Source of the DNA: Nitrospira sp.
GTDB taxonomy: Bacteria; Nitrospirota; Nitrospiria; Nitrospirales; Nitrospiraceae
Direction of reading: 5' to 3'
Length of the DNA: 64,000 nucleotides
Assembly (NCBI GenBank): GCA_030123625.1
Contig: CP126121.1
Span: 329,001-393,000, forward strand
Numbering within the stretch: the first letter of the stretch is position 1; each line of letters opens with the position of its first letter. A program made the position numbers and the translations under genes. Below are positions 51,156 to 60,637 of the stretch, piece after piece. The notes beneath the pieces are model-generated. The model saw only the letters and a list, made by a program, of their open reading frames with translations, did no database searches and was not told the origin of the DNA.

Positions 51156-53132
51156 ATGCTCGCCCACGCTCATACTCCTTCTTCCATCTCTGCATGGCCG
51201 CCGTTGAGGGTCGCCATTGCCTTTGTCCTACTACTTGGCATCGGCCTCATGCCGGCTCAATGGGACGAGGCACAGGCGGCAGATCCCGTAAAAATCGTTC
51301 CTCCGAATCCGCCGATCTTAAACCAGGCCAAACACCTGATCGAGAAAGGCGATCCGGAATCCGCGGCCACAAGCCTGCGTCGATTCTTGGCGACCACTCC
51401 ACCACCGGAATATCTCGATGATACCTATCTGTTGCTGGGTGCCGCGCTCTACGGAATGAAGGACTATGGTGAGGCGCTTCGTTATCTGAACCAACTTCAG
51501 GGGGAGTTTCCCGAATCCGACCTCCTGGACCGAGGCAAGCTGCTGTCGGCCCGCATCCATGCCGCCATGGGAAATATTGATCTGGCGCTACCGTTGTTGA
51601 CGCAGGTACGGACGACGGCACCCGACGATGCAACCAAACGTGAGGCACAGCAGCTGACCGCCGAAGCATTGGCCCAAAAAAAAGACTATGTCCGGGCCAT
51701 CCATACCTTGCTGGAGGGACTAGCCGGCAGCTCCGACGCGCAGATGGCGGAGACACGGGAGCAGATTCGCCAATTCATCATGGAAAAGCTGGACAAAAAA
51801 GGGTTGATCCGGGTGCGGGATGCCTATCCTCATTCCTATCCCGGGGATCTCGCCTCGCTTCAACTGATCGACTACTACATCGGACGAGGCGAAGACCATT
51901 TGGCAGAACGAGAGACCCGGCATTTTCTCGCTGCGTTTCCAGCACATCCCTCCATCCCGAAGGCAAGCGAATCGCTTGAACTCATTCAATCAAGGTTAAA
52001 GGCCAACCAGTATTTTATCGCGGCGGTTCTTCCATTATCGGGACACCTATCCGCCTTCGCCAATGACGTCCTGGAGGGAATTCAGTTGGCGGTGGAACGG
52101 ACTCGGGAGGAGCCTGGAACCCCTTCCATTGGGTTGATCGTGAAGGATCATGATGCCGACCGGCAGGGTTTTTTGGATGACCTCTCGGCGCTGCTTAATG
52201 ACGATCGTCCACTCGTTGTCATCGGGCCGATGCTGTCAAAAAATCTTCCGGTCATGGCCGAAATGGCGCAAAAGACCAGGGTTCCGTTGATTACACCGAC
52301 GGCGACGCTTCCCAATGTCCGCCGGCTGGGCAACTATCTCTTCAGCACGTCGATGACCTATGCCATGCAGGCCGAACGCATCGCGACCTATGCGACGAAA
52401 GAACAGGGCTATCGGCGGTTCTGCATTCTTCACCCCGACACCGTCTATGGGCGAGAACTTGCCCGACTCTTCGCGCAGGAAGTGCGCCGGCTGGATGGTG
52501 AAATCATCGCCATCGAAATGTTCAAGGAGGGGGAAACCGATTTTGGTCCGCAGATCCAACGGCTCAAGGCCGAAGACCTGAAGAAGTATGGGCTGGCGGT
52601 TCCGGTTGACGCGCCACGACAGCCCGGCAAACCCCCTGGCCGAAATGGAAAGCGCATCCTTTATACCCCGGGATTTGACGCGATCTTCATCCCCAGTCGC
52701 GCACATGAGGTCGGCCTTCTTGCCGCACAACTGGCGTTTCATGACATCAAAGCTCCGCTGCTGGGCACCAACGGCTGGAACTCTCAGGACTTTGCCCGCA
52801 CCGCCGATCGGACAGTCGACGGCGCCACATTCGTGGACGGCTTTTTCGTCGACAGCCCGAATCCCGCCGTGCAGGAGTTCGTGCAGCGGTATCACAAGCG
52901 CTTTCAATCAACCCCGTCGCTCTTCACCATGCAGGGATATGATGCAGCCAGAGTGGTCATCGAAGGAATCCGCCACGGGGCCACCTCCGGCGAAGCACTC
53001 CAAGACTTCCTCATGACGCAGCGCAACCTCCCGACACTCGCCGGACCTGCCGGTTTCGGACCAGATGGTACCTTGCACCGACCGCTCTTTCTTCTGCAGG
53101 TGAAACAGGGTAAGTTTGTTCAGTTGGATTGA
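51156..53132 (+). CDS. LpoA-like penicillin-binding-protein activator / periplasmic binding protein with TPRs
   Basis: About 658 residues. A signal peptide (VAIAFVLLLGIGLMPAQ) is followed by a helical TPR region (about 50-280: YLDDTYLLLGAALYGMKDYG, GNIDLALPLLTQV), then a type I periplasmic-binding fold (about 285-650: FIAAVLPLSGHLSAFANDVL, VVIGPMLSKNLPVMAEMAQK, TPTATLPNV, FDAIFIPSRAHEVGLLAAQL). TPR plus Leu/Ile/Val-binding-like fold is the architecture of LpoA, which activates PBP1A. Without a lipobox it may be soluble; an ABC substrate-binding role is the alternative. Confidence 0.82.
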   Translation: MLAHAHTPSSISAWPPLRVAIAFVLLLGIGLMPAQWDEAQAADPVKIVPPNPPILNQAKHLIEKGDPESAATSLRRFLATTPPPEYLDDTYLLLGAALYGMKDYGEALRYLNQLQGEFPESDLLDRGKLLSARIHAAMGNIDLALPLLTQVRTTAPDDATKREAQQLTAEALAQKKDYVRAIHTLLEGLAGSSDAQMAETREQIRQFIMEKLDKKGLIRVRDAYPHSYPGDLASLQLIDYYIGRGEDHLAERETRHFLAAFPAHPSIPKASESLELIQSRLKANQYFIAAVLPLSGHLSAFANDVLEGIQLAVERTREEPGTPSIGLIVKDHDADRQGFLDDLSALLNDDRPLVVIGPMLSKNLPVMAEMAQKTRVPLITPTATLPNVRRLGNYLFSTSMTYAMQAERIATYATKEQGYRRFCILHPDTVYGRELARLFAQEVRRLDGEIIAIEMFKEGETDFGPQIQRLKAEDLKKYGLAVPVDAPRQPGKPPGRNGKRILYTPGFDAIFIPSRAHEVGLLAAQLAFHDIKAPLLGTNGWNSQDFARTADRTVDGATFVDGFFVDSPNPAVQEFVQRYHKRFQSTPSLFTMQGYDAARVVIEGIRHGATSGEALQDFLMTQRNLPTLAGPAGFGPDGTLHRPLFLLQVKQGKFVQLD

Positions 53133-53139
53133 TTGTCCC

Positions 53140-53880
53140 ATGAACTCCTTCTCACACATCCTTCACACGATCTCGTATATGGGTCTCCCCCTGTTGTTTG
53201 CGATGGTCCTCCATGAATATGCGCATGGATGGATGGCGGCAAAATGCGGCGATTCGACCGCAAAACGTGAAGGGCGGCTCACTCTCAATCCGCTGGCTCA
53301 TATTGATCCGTTCGGCACCGTCATCTTGCCGTTGATTTGTTTGGTGTTGCCCGGGAGCTTTCTGTTCGGCTGGGCCAAGCCGGTTCCGATTGATCCTCGG
53401 AACATGTCCAAGCCTCGGCGCGATATGGCCCTTGTGGCGGCTGCCGGCCCGGGGATGAATCTGCTGCTCGCCGTCGCGAGCGCCTTGCTCTTGACATTGC
53501 TCCTCACGTTCGAACCCACGTTGTCGCTCCGTAAGACCGCAGGAATAGAGGCTTCTTCAGACATTTTCGCGACCATGTTTCTGCGTCCGATCGCCGCCAT
53601 GGCGCTGTATTCCGTGATGATCAACGTGTTTCTCGCACTGTTCAACCTGCTTCCGATCCCACCGCTCGACGGCGGCCGAATCCTGACGGCGCTGCTGCCG
53701 CCGAGCCCCGCTATGGCCTTAGCGCGATTGGAGCCGTATGGCATGCTTATCCTGGTGGGGCTCATCGTGTTCGACAAAGAACTGGGTGTGATCCACACGA
53801 TCACCGGAACTTTCGCCAACGGTCTATCCGGTACGATCTTGTCGACCGCGCTCAGTCTCCGTCCAGGAGTCGCAGAATGA
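53140..53880 (+). CDS. Site-2-protease-like M50 metallopeptidase
   Basis: A 246-residue membrane protease. The zinc motif HEYAH lies in a helix at about residues 25-29 (AMVLHEYAHGWMAAKCGDST), and the third ligand is in PIPPLDGGRIL near residue 182. Four to five further hydrophobic helices. This is the short rhomboid-operon/YwhC-like subgroup without a PDZ domain. The ATG is eight bases after the upstream stop, and its own stop overlaps trpS (ATGA), giving a three-gene operon. Confidence 0.9.
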   Translation: MNSFSHILHTISYMGLPLLFAMVLHEYAHGWMAAKCGDSTAKREGRLTLNPLAHIDPFGTVILPLICLVLPGSFLFGWAKPVPIDPRNMSKPRRDMALVAAAGPGMNLLLAVASALLLTLLLTFEPTLSLRKTAGIEASSDIFATMFLRPIAAMALYSVMINVFLALFNLLPIPPLDGGRILTALLPPSPAMALARLEPYGMLILVGLIVFDKELGVIHTITGTFANGLSGTILSTALSLRPGVAE

Positions 53881-54869
53881 CCACAGCACGCAGACGAGTC
53901 CTCAGCGGCATGCAGCCCAGCGGTCTCATGCATCTCGGCAACTATCTCGGTGCCTTAGAAAACTGGAAGGCGTTGCAAGAACAGTATGACTGCTACTTTT
54001 TCATCGCCGATTGGCACGCGTTGTCGACGAATTATGCCGATACCAGCCGCATTCGTACGTTCGTTCATGAGATGTTGATCGATTGGCTTGCCGGCGGCAT
54101 CGATCCTGAGCGTTCCACCATCTTTATCCAGTCCCGAATTCCGGAACATGCTATCCTCCACCTCCTGCTGTCTATGGTGACTCCCGTCTCGTGGCTCGAA
54201 CGCAATCCGACCTATAAGGAGAAGCAAGAAGAGATCAAAGAGAAAGATCTCACGACCTACGGCTTTCTCGGCTACCCAGTCCTACAGGCCGCCGACATCC
54301 TCTTGTACAAGCCCGACTTTGTTCCCGTGGGAAAAGATCAACTACCCCATCTGGAGCTGACGAGAGAGCTGGCCCGCCGATTCAACGACATTTACAAAAC
54401 AGCCGTATTCCCCGAGCCGAAGGAATACCTGACCCGGTTTCCCAAAGTGGTCGGTACCGACGGCCGGAAAATGAGCAAGAGTTACAATAATACGATCAAC
54501 CTGTCAGACACTGAGCCAGTGGTCCGACAAAAGCTCAAAACCATGGTCACTGACCCGGCGCGCGTCAGACGCACCGATCCAGGCAATCCGGATCTTTGTC
54601 CCGTTTACGAATTCCATAAAATCTATTCTTCACAGGCAATTCAGGACCAGGTCAATCAAGACTGCCGAACCGCCGCGATCGGCTGTATCGATTGCAAAAA
54701 GCTCGTGGCCGATCGTATGGTGGAACAGTTGAGGCCGATCTGGGATGCGCGCACGAAATTGACTCAACATCCATCCCGCGTCGAAGACATCGTGGAGGCC
54801 GGCAGTAAACGAGCAGCCGCGGTCGCCGGTGCGACCCTGCGCGAAGTGAACGACGCCATGAAGATCTAA
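53877..54869 (+). CDS. trpS: Tryptophanyl-tRNA synthetase
   Basis: A 330-residue class I synthetase. The HIGH-like motif is in SGLMHLGNYLGAL (near residues 16-28), and KMSKS in GRKMSKSYNNTINLS (about 197). ADWHALSTNY and DILLYKPDFVPVGKDQLPHL are typical of bacterial TrpRS. Length is normal. Its start overlaps the protease stop, so it is translationally coupled. Confidence 0.96.
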   Translation: MTTARRRVLSGMQPSGLMHLGNYLGALENWKALQEQYDCYFFIADWHALSTNYADTSRIRTFVHEMLIDWLAGGIDPERSTIFIQSRIPEHAILHLLLSMVTPVSWLERNPTYKEKQEEIKEKDLTTYGFLGYPVLQAADILLYKPDFVPVGKDQLPHLELTRELARRFNDIYKTAVFPEPKEYLTRFPKVVGTDGRKMSKSYNNTINLSDTEPVVRQKLKTMVTDPARVRRTDPGNPDLCPVYEFHKIYSSQAIQDQVNQDCRTAAIGCIDCKKLVADRMVEQLRPIWDARTKLTQHPSRVEDIVEAGSKRAAAVAGATLREVNDAMKI

Positions 54870-55057
54870 CCCGATTTCGCTTCACGTGCCCGCCTGCAAG
54901 ATTTGCGAATCCGCTAGAAGAATAATTCAGTCAGTGAAAAAATGCCTCGCGGGATAACTACCAGCGTGGGGAATCGTACGAAGTTCTGAGGTCAAGCGAT
55001 GGTGTCTTCAGAAACTCTCCTACGCACCGCACATCCTTAGGGAGAGGCTGCTTGCAT

Positions 55058-55465
55058 ATGCGAACACACGGCAATTTGTCGCCCTTCTGTGTCTATACCA
55101 TCCTGAGATCAGGAGAGTTACGCAAGATTAGCAAGAACGGCGGAAGAGCCGAATTATCACAGAGGAAACCGTGGTCTACCGCGAAGCAACTCCTGGCACG
55201 AGCGCAATCAGAAAATCTTTGGATGCCCATTATCTTTGCTGCCTCAGAGCATATCGAAAGCCTCGTTTATTATGCTGAACTCGCAAACATCACACTACGC
55301 CACAACACGACCACCTATTCTTTTACCAAACTGACTCCGATAGATGGCCGCTTCCATCACTCGGTTAACGCTCAAATCGACCGGCAGACGCATCCATCCC
55401 AACTTTATAAGGCCATATGCGATTTGCCACACGCCCACGTTTCTCAAAAATCTGGTTGCAAATAA
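55058..55465 (+). CDS. N-terminal part of a frameshifted HNH protein
   Basis: GGGAGAGG before the ATG opens a frame: NLSPFCVYTILRSGELRKIS, LSQRKPWSTAKQLLARAQSE, LWMPIIFAASEHIESLVYYA then TYSFTKLTPIDGRF. It resembles N-terminal modules fused to HNH nucleases. After about 55368 the meaningful frame is the overlapping one at 55344, whose KSTGRRIHPNFIRPYAICHT continues the same protein. So the last ~30 residues of this frame are probably out-of-frame tail. Base composition here is more AT-rich than the flanks, suggesting transfer. Confidence 0.55.
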   Translation: MRTHGNLSPFCVYTILRSGELRKISKNGGRAELSQRKPWSTAKQLLARAQSENLWMPIIFAASEHIESLVYYAELANITLRHNTTTYSFTKLTPIDGRFHHSVNAQIDRQTHPSQLYKAICDLPHAHVSQKSGCK

Positions 55466-56441
55466 CCCGCCTGTCTCAATGATCAGACCTGCAAAAATCG
55501 ACAGAACCTCGCCAGAAGCAGCAGCCTCGGTTTTGAATAAGTTACTGCCAAACCAACAACTTCAGCGATTGATCTTAAAAGAATTGGCACAATCCATCAG
55601 CGCTCTGCCCGCAGGGAAAGAGAAGATCCAGTGGGCGCTGACACTGAGGGAAAATTATGTTCGGCTGAATATTGGCCGTATTGAGGCCTTGGCAATTTAT
55701 AAGGATAAGGTAAGGATGCTCATATCTGATTCCGAGGCGAACCAAAGATTGCGAGAGAAGATCAGCAAGTTTGATCGCGGGTGGTATAGATCAATCCCTG
55801 GAGCGTCCTCCGTTAATATGTCCCACCGGGAGTTCCTGGTGTTCGCAGAAGACTTAAGAGGACCTCATACGACTTTTATAAATCTGGTCCTTGCTGAGGG
55901 ACGAAAAACAAGCTACGCAAGATCACACTCTCCTGGTCTGATTCAGTTTATCAATGAGCAATTCCCCTTAACCCCGTCCAAGCTCAATGAACTATCAGAC
56001 CTTTCCGGCCTAGAGCGCGAGGATGCCGAAATCATAAAACGAACAGATATCGAGCCAACAGAAAAGCAGCAACTCATCCAAGCTCGACGCGGGCAAGGTG
56101 TTTTTAGAGCCAGTGTGAGTCATTACGAGACTGCGTGTAGAGTAACGGGCATATCAATTCCAGAGCACCTCATTGCAAGCCACATCAAGCCGTGGCGCGA
56201 ATCGACGGATGAGGAACGAATAAGTGGGCATAACGGTCTCTTGCTCGCTCCCCACATTGATCATTTGTTCGATGATGGATGGATATCTTTTGATGACGAT
56301 GGCTCTCTCCTAATATCGCAATCGCTGAACCAAAATATCCTAACCGCTTGGGGCATTCCAGATAAAATAATTCGGAGGGTTTTTAAGCCAGAACAATCAG
56401 AATTCCTCAAATACCACAGGAAGCATGTCTTCAAAAAGTAA
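55344..56441 (+). CDS. HNH endonuclease (HNH_2 type), C-terminal part of split gene
   Basis: The frame carries KSTGRRIHPNFIRPYAICHT early on, a helical middle, and a C-terminal HNH_2 domain (about 255-340): RRGQGVFRASVSHYETACRV, LIASHIKPWRESTDEER, NGLLLAPHIDHLFDDGWISF. The SHIKPW His, the NG.LL Asn and the DHLFD His form the metal site. Such proteins are usually restriction or defence nucleases. It lacks its own ribosome site, as expected if it is the second half of a frameshifted gene that begins at 55058. The nuclease domain itself is intact. Confidence 0.75.
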   Translation: MAASITRLTLKSTGRRIHPNFIRPYAICHTPTFLKNLVANNPPVSMIRPAKIDRTSPEAAASVLNKLLPNQQLQRLILKELAQSISALPAGKEKIQWALTLRENYVRLNIGRIEALAIYKDKVRMLISDSEANQRLREKISKFDRGWYRSIPGASSVNMSHREFLVFAEDLRGPHTTFINLVLAEGRKTSYARSHSPGLIQFINEQFPLTPSKLNELSDLSGLEREDAEIIKRTDIEPTEKQQLIQARRGQGVFRASVSHYETACRVTGISIPEHLIASHIKPWRESTDEERISGHNGLLLAPHIDHLFDDGWISFDDDGSLLISQSLNQNILTAWGIPDKIIRRVFKPEQSEFLKYHRKHVFKK

Positions 56442-56598
56442 TCGTCCTACCGTCATAGCGAGCGCTTTGGAAGGGATTTCGGAGTCAGGTCTTGAAATAG
56501 AGTCTGCTAAATCAGCTGGAAGCTTGTGAAGGTCTCCGCGATATCGTGACTTATGGTATGGTGGCTCGGCAAACGATCGGTCATTCTGGGGGAGACGT

Positions 56599-56907
56599 AT
56601 GAAACATTCCAGTTGGAGGTTAGCAACGCTGATCATCAGCTTGGCCGCCTCTGGTCCGGTTGCTTCGGCTGCCGATCCGCCCTGCGACAGGTATCCACCA
56701 GCTAAGCAATCACGCTGTGCCGAGATTTGGGCTGAGCTTAACAAGGAAGACGGATCGATCATCGCGCAGTTTGGACTCGATCAACAAAAACGACGCGACG
56801 AAGGAACGATCAATGCCCAGCAACATCTCGCCGAGAACATGATCTTCATCAAACAATCGACCGAAAAGCGGATTGAGCGTCTGAAAGAGCGGATGGTTAA
56901 GGAATAG
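56599..56907 (+). CDS. Small exported helical protein
   Basis: A 102-residue protein behind GGGGGAGACGT. The signal peptide (LATLIISLAASGPVASA) is cut near ADPPCD; the mature part has two cysteines (CDRYPPAKQSRC) and then a charged helix (QQKRRDEGTINAQQHLAENM, EKRIERLKERMVKE). No family recognised. It is convergent with the BFN gene, four bases apart. Confidence 0.65.
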   Translation: MKHSSWRLATLIISLAASGPVASAADPPCDRYPPAKQSRCAEIWAELNKEDGSIIAQFGLDQQKRRDEGTINAQQHLAENMIFIKQSTEKRIERLKERMVKE

Positions 56908-56910
56908 CCT

Positions 56911-57417
56911 CTACAACTCCACGTCTTTTTCTTTTTCAGGAACCTTCCCAGCTGTTTCCAGCAAGTCACGCCCCACGAGAATCGGCGCCTTAAAGTGCAC
57001 GGCCAAGGCGATGGAGTCGGACGATCGGCTGTCAAACACCTTGACCTGATCCTTGAATGCCACGGTCAATGCCCCATAATATGTCCCGTCTTTCAGTGTG
57101 ATGACCGCCTGCGTCACCTTTCCACCGTAGGCATCCAGGATCGTGTGCATGAGATCATGCGACATCGGACGAGGCAGCTTTTCCCCATTCAGGGCGCCCT
57201 GAATCGAGAGGGCCACTGTGAGATCGACAAAAATCGGAATCGTCCGGCCTTCGGCCTGTAGGAGCACCACCGGACCATGGTCCGACATACGGACCGTCAC
57301 CTCTGCGATTTGTACCGGGTCAGAATGAGAGCGGAAGGGTTCTTTGCCCTGGGCGATAGAGTAAACCGGGACAAGGCAGAGCAGCGCAACGACTGCCGAC
57401 AGCTTGTATGAAGCCAT
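56911..57417 (-). CDS. Exported bifunctional-nuclease-family (DUF151) protein
   Basis: A 168-residue BFN (PF02577) protein. The core has HGPVVLLQAEGRTIPIFVDL, GEKLPRPMSHDLMHTILDAY and the hallmark KVFDSRSSDSIALAVHFKAP IL. Family members are nucleases or regulators acting inside cells. This one begins with a hydrophobic signal (VVALLCLVPVYSIAQG) and is probably exported, which is odd for a nuclease. It may have a different role in the periplasm. Confidence 0.82.
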   Translation of the reverse strand: MASYKLSAVVALLCLVPVYSIAQGKEPFRSHSDPVQIAEVTVRMSDHGPVVLLQAEGRTIPIFVDLTVALSIQGALNGEKLPRPMSHDLMHTILDAYGGKVTQAVITLKDGTYYGALTVAFKDQVKVFDSRSSDSIALAVHFKAPILVGRDLLETAGKVPEKEKDVEL

Positions 57418-57435
57418 GGTCTCCTCCCCATGCCA

Positions 57436-58074
57436 TCACACACGGACAAACTGATTCGATTCCTTTTCAAGGCCGATTTCGGTGTCCGGCCCGTGACCGG
57501 TCACCACAGTGGTGGCCTCATCGAGGGTGTAGAGTCGCTCACGAATCGATTCCTCGATGGTCTCAAAGTTGCCGCCCCATAGGTCGGTTCGACCGATGCT
57601 GCCCCGGAAGAGCGTGTCCCCCGCCAACAGGAGTTTGTCGTTCGGCACATGGAAGCTCAGTGATCCAGGCGTATGCCCGGGGGTATGAAGCGCCACGATC
57701 GACACCTGTCCTAACATCACCTTCTCTTCATCGGCAAGCCAATGGTCCGGAGGCAGAGCCGGCACATACGAAACCCCGAACACCCGACATTGGAGTTCAA
57801 GGTTCTTCCAAAGTTGAAGATCGTCTTGATGCAAGCAAATTGCCGCACCGGTCGCCCTTTTGATCTCGCTGGAAGCCAGGAAGTGATCGAGATGGGCATG
57901 CGTATGCAGGATGCGGCCGACGGTGAAACCCAGCTGCTGCACTTCCTGGAGTATTCGCTCCGGTGCACCGCCAGGATCGATGACGACTGCCTGCTTCGTG
58001 ACAGGATCGCCGATGATCGAGCAGTTACAACCAAGGGGCGGAACTGAGAAGGTCTTCCGAATCAAGGCAGTCAT
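57436..58074 (-). CDS. Glyoxalase II-like metallo-beta-lactamase-fold hydrolase
   Basis: A 212-residue cytoplasmic hydrolase. Zinc motif THAHLDH at about residues 58-64; HTPGHTPGSLSF; GDTLFRGSIGRTDL; and TGHGPDT near the C terminus. This arrangement is the short MBL group that includes glyoxalase II and YcbL-like thioesterases. Substrate is likely S-lactoylglutathione or a similar thioester. It ends 19 bases from the start of the BFN gene on the same strand and may be its operon partner. Confidence 0.9.
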   Translation of the reverse strand: MTALIRKTFSVPPLGCNCSIIGDPVTKQAVVIDPGGAPERILQEVQQLGFTVGRILHTHAHLDHFLASSEIKRATGAAICLHQDDLQLWKNLELQCRVFGVSYVPALPPDHWLADEEKVMLGQVSIVALHTPGHTPGSLSFHVPNDKLLLAGDTLFRGSIGRTDLWGGNFETIEESIRERLYTLDEATTVVTGHGPDTEIGLEKESNQFVRV

Positions 58075-58287
58075 GATACAGGCATGCTACAGTCCAACGA
58101 GCTGGAAGCGCAAGCTAGCGCCTTCATCATCTCATCCTTTACAGCACAGCGTGACTGCGTGTTGCGACTGGATCGTACCGGCCCTAGCCCCTGACTGAAA
58201 AGATGCAGCAAGATACGGCCGAATACCACGTGGACAAGTTGACCTGAACCATAGATAATCGCACAACTCTACCGGGAGGATTATCGC

Positions 58288-59001
58288 GTGCGCAACGAAA
58301 CGATCGTTGATCCGTGGTCACTAGGCATCTGGGCCATATTGGTACTGGGCATCGCCGGCTGCGTTATTCCCGACGACAATTCCATTCGCGTGGAAAATGA
58401 GGCCCTTAAGAAACAAATCGCGAAGCAAGAAGCTCTCCTAAGCTCCTTACTGGACGGAAATAAGGTGATGCAGCAGCAGATCGATCTGCTCAATCAAGAA
58501 CTCCGGGACGCCAAAAGCACCACCGAAGCCACGAAGGCGGAAGCCAAACATCAGACCGAACAACTGGAACTGCAGCTGGCTGAGACTAAACGAATGATCG
58601 CCACGCAGATGACCGAGTCCCTCAAAGTCGAGGAGAAGGGCGCGCAATCCGATACCCTCCCGCGGCCTATGCCGACCGTAGCCAAGGTTGTTGAAGACGC
58701 ATTGGCACGCAACGGCTATCAGCTGAAGGTCAGCGTCAAGACCGATCAGCGGGCGGTTTATGTAACGGAGCGCAAGGTCTCCAATCCAGCATCACTCGAA
58801 GTAACAGGCTCTCGAAATCAATACCTCATTTTCCTTCAAGCCCTTCCGGACAATTTGACGAAACTCGGCGTGAAAGCCGAATTCGAACGGGTCGCACAGG
58901 GGGGCCGCATCTTAAGCGTCAGCCACGAAGAAACGAACGAAATCGAGCACCGCCTGATCAACGAAATCAATAAAGCGCTCGCCAATCCGGCCAAGACATA
59001 A
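58288..59001 (+). CDS. Coiled-coil lipoprotein of unknown function
   Basis: A 237-residue protein. The GTG start follows GGGAGGATTATC. Lipobox LGIAGC; then a coiled coil of about 75 residues (VENEALKKQIAKQEALLSSL, QQQIDLLNQELRDAKSTTEA); then an alpha/beta domain (VVEDALARNGYQLKVSVKTD, QYLIFLQALPDNLTKLGVKA). Probably an envelope lipoprotein. No family recognised. Confidence 0.7.
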   Translation: MRNETIVDPWSLGIWAILVLGIAGCVIPDDNSIRVENEALKKQIAKQEALLSSLLDGNKVMQQQIDLLNQELRDAKSTTEATKAEAKHQTEQLELQLAETKRMIATQMTESLKVEEKGAQSDTLPRPMPTVAKVVEDALARNGYQLKVSVKTDQRAVYVTERKVSNPASLEVTGSRNQYLIFLQALPDNLTKLGVKAEFERVAQGGRILSVSHEETNEIEHRLINEINKALANPAKT

Positions 59002-59074
59002 ATCTTCTGCAGCGGCGGTCACAATCACCGGTTTTCTTGGTCCCGTCGAGGCCTCGTGCTAGCATTTCCCTCCG

Positions 59075-60631
59075 ATGGCTCTCTCGACCAGCGTGCATGA
59101 TCTCCGCACTCTGATCCGCTCCTCCCATCCTCTCGTCGTCATAGAGACGGTGGAGGAAGAGCGAGTTCTGGCCTTACTACAGTCGGTGACCGCACAGGAG
59201 CGCATGCCGCTCTTCGAGTGGTCCGTCACCAGAGGGCTCACGCGCGCCGACGAAGGCTCAACACTCAGTAAGATGACCGCCACCCCTTTGGCTGTCCTTC
59301 AGCATCTTCATGGCCTGACGGTGGAAGCGGTGTTTTGGCTCAAGGATCTTGGGCCGCATCTGCAAGATCCCGCTGTCTGCCGACAACTTCGTGAGGTTGC
59401 GGCAATCCATAGTCGATCACGGGCCACTTGCCTGTTGACCGGTCAACCGGTCACGTTGCCCCTGGACCTTGACACAATTGCGGTGCGATTCGATCTGAAA
59501 CTTCCGGATCGAGATGAACTGCGGTCGATGCTGCGCGGCTTGCTCCAATCGTTGGGACCTCGAACAAGCCGCCCACGGCCCACCACCCTCGCGCAAAGCA
59601 TTCTCGGTTCGATCAGCGACATCAAGACAGGCGAGAACGGTCTCTCATCCAAAGAGGCCGACGCAATCCTGCGCGCACTACAAGGCTTGACGCTCCATCA
59701 GGCCCGCCAGGTTATCGCACAATGTATCGTGGAACGTGGCACGCTTTCCGCCGAAGATGTCCAAACAATCCTCCAGCGCAAAGTGCAGGCGATCAAGGAC
59801 GGCGGCCTCTTGGAATATTATCCCTTGGAGGACAATCGGTTTGAGTTGGGAGGTTTCACCAATCTCAAGTCCTGGTTGGAGCGCGCACAAGTCGGGTTTA
59901 CCGCCGAAGCCAAATCGCTCAATCTCACCCCGCCTCGCGGCATCATGTTGGTCGGCGTGCCGGGTTGCGGCAAATCGCTCGCCGCAAAAGCGATCGCGCG
60001 CGAATGGAAGCTCCCGCTCCTGAAGCTCGACGCCGGCCGGTTATTCGATAAGTTCGTCGGCGAATCGGAAAAGAATTTTCGCAAGGCGATTGAAACGGCG
60101 GAATCCTTGTCTCCGATCGTCCTCTGGATCGATGAGATCGAGAAAGCAATGGTCGCAGGCGGGGGAAGCGGCGAGGCCGACGCAGGATTGAGTCGACGAC
60201 TCTTTGGTGCCTTTCTTACGTGGCTACAGGAAAAGCAGCAGGACGTGTTTGTAGTCGCCACAGCCAACGATCTGTCGTCACTGCCTCCCGAACTGCTGCG
60301 CAAAGGGCGATTCGATGAAATTTTTTTCGTCGATTTGCCGGACGATGCGGAACGAGAAGCCATTTGGAACATTCACTTGAGCCTCCGGAAGCAGGACAGC
60401 AAGCAGTTCGACCTCGGCAAGATCATCAGCGCGAGCGACGGCTTCAGCGGATCCGAAATTGAACAAGCGGTGGTAGCGGCCCTCTATCGGGCGCTGCACC
60501 GAAAAACTCCGCTCACGACCGACCTGCTCATCGAAGAATTGACCCACACGGTTCCGCTCTCCGTCACCAGGCATGAAGATATCGATGCGCTTCGACAGAC
60601 AGCTGAAGGCCGATTTGTGAACGTGCGGTAA
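59075..60631 (+). CDS. Ycf46-like AAA+ ATPase
   Basis: A 518-residue AAA protein. The N-terminal half is a degenerate ATPase-like domain ([20 protein letters not shown]). The C-terminal AAA module has Walker A GVPGCGKS, Walker [12 protein letters not shown], sensor 1 VVATAND, and Arg fingers near [16 protein letters not shown]. This two-part layout matches the Ycf46 family, first known from plastids and cyanobacteria, linked to CO2 use there; its function here is unknown. It precedes the NlpC/P60 gene by six bases. Confidence 0.88.
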   Translation: MALSTSVHDLRTLIRSSHPLVVIETVEEERVLALLQSVTAQERMPLFEWSVTRGLTRADEGSTLSKMTATPLAVLQHLHGLTVEAVFWLKDLGPHLQDPAVCRQLREVAAIHSRSRATCLLTGQPVTLPLDLDTIAVRFDLKLPDRDELRSMLRGLLQSLGPRTSRPRPTTLAQSILGSISDIKTGENGLSSKEADAILRALQGLTLHQARQVIAQCIVERGTLSAEDVQTILQRKVQAIKDGGLLEYYPLEDNRFELGGFTNLKSWLERAQVGFTAEAKSLNLTPPRGIMLVGVPGCGKSLAAKAIAREWKLPLLKLDAGRLFDKFVGESEKNFRKAIETAESLSPIVLWIDEIEKAMVAGGGSGEADAGLSRRLFGAFLTWLQEKQQDVFVVATANDLSSLPPELLRKGRFDEIFFVDLPDDAEREAIWNIHLSLRKQDSKQFDLGKIISASDGFSGSEIEQAVVAALYRALHRKTPLTTDLLIEELTHTVPLSVTRHEDIDALRQTAEGRFVNVR

Positions 60632-60637
60632 CTACCG

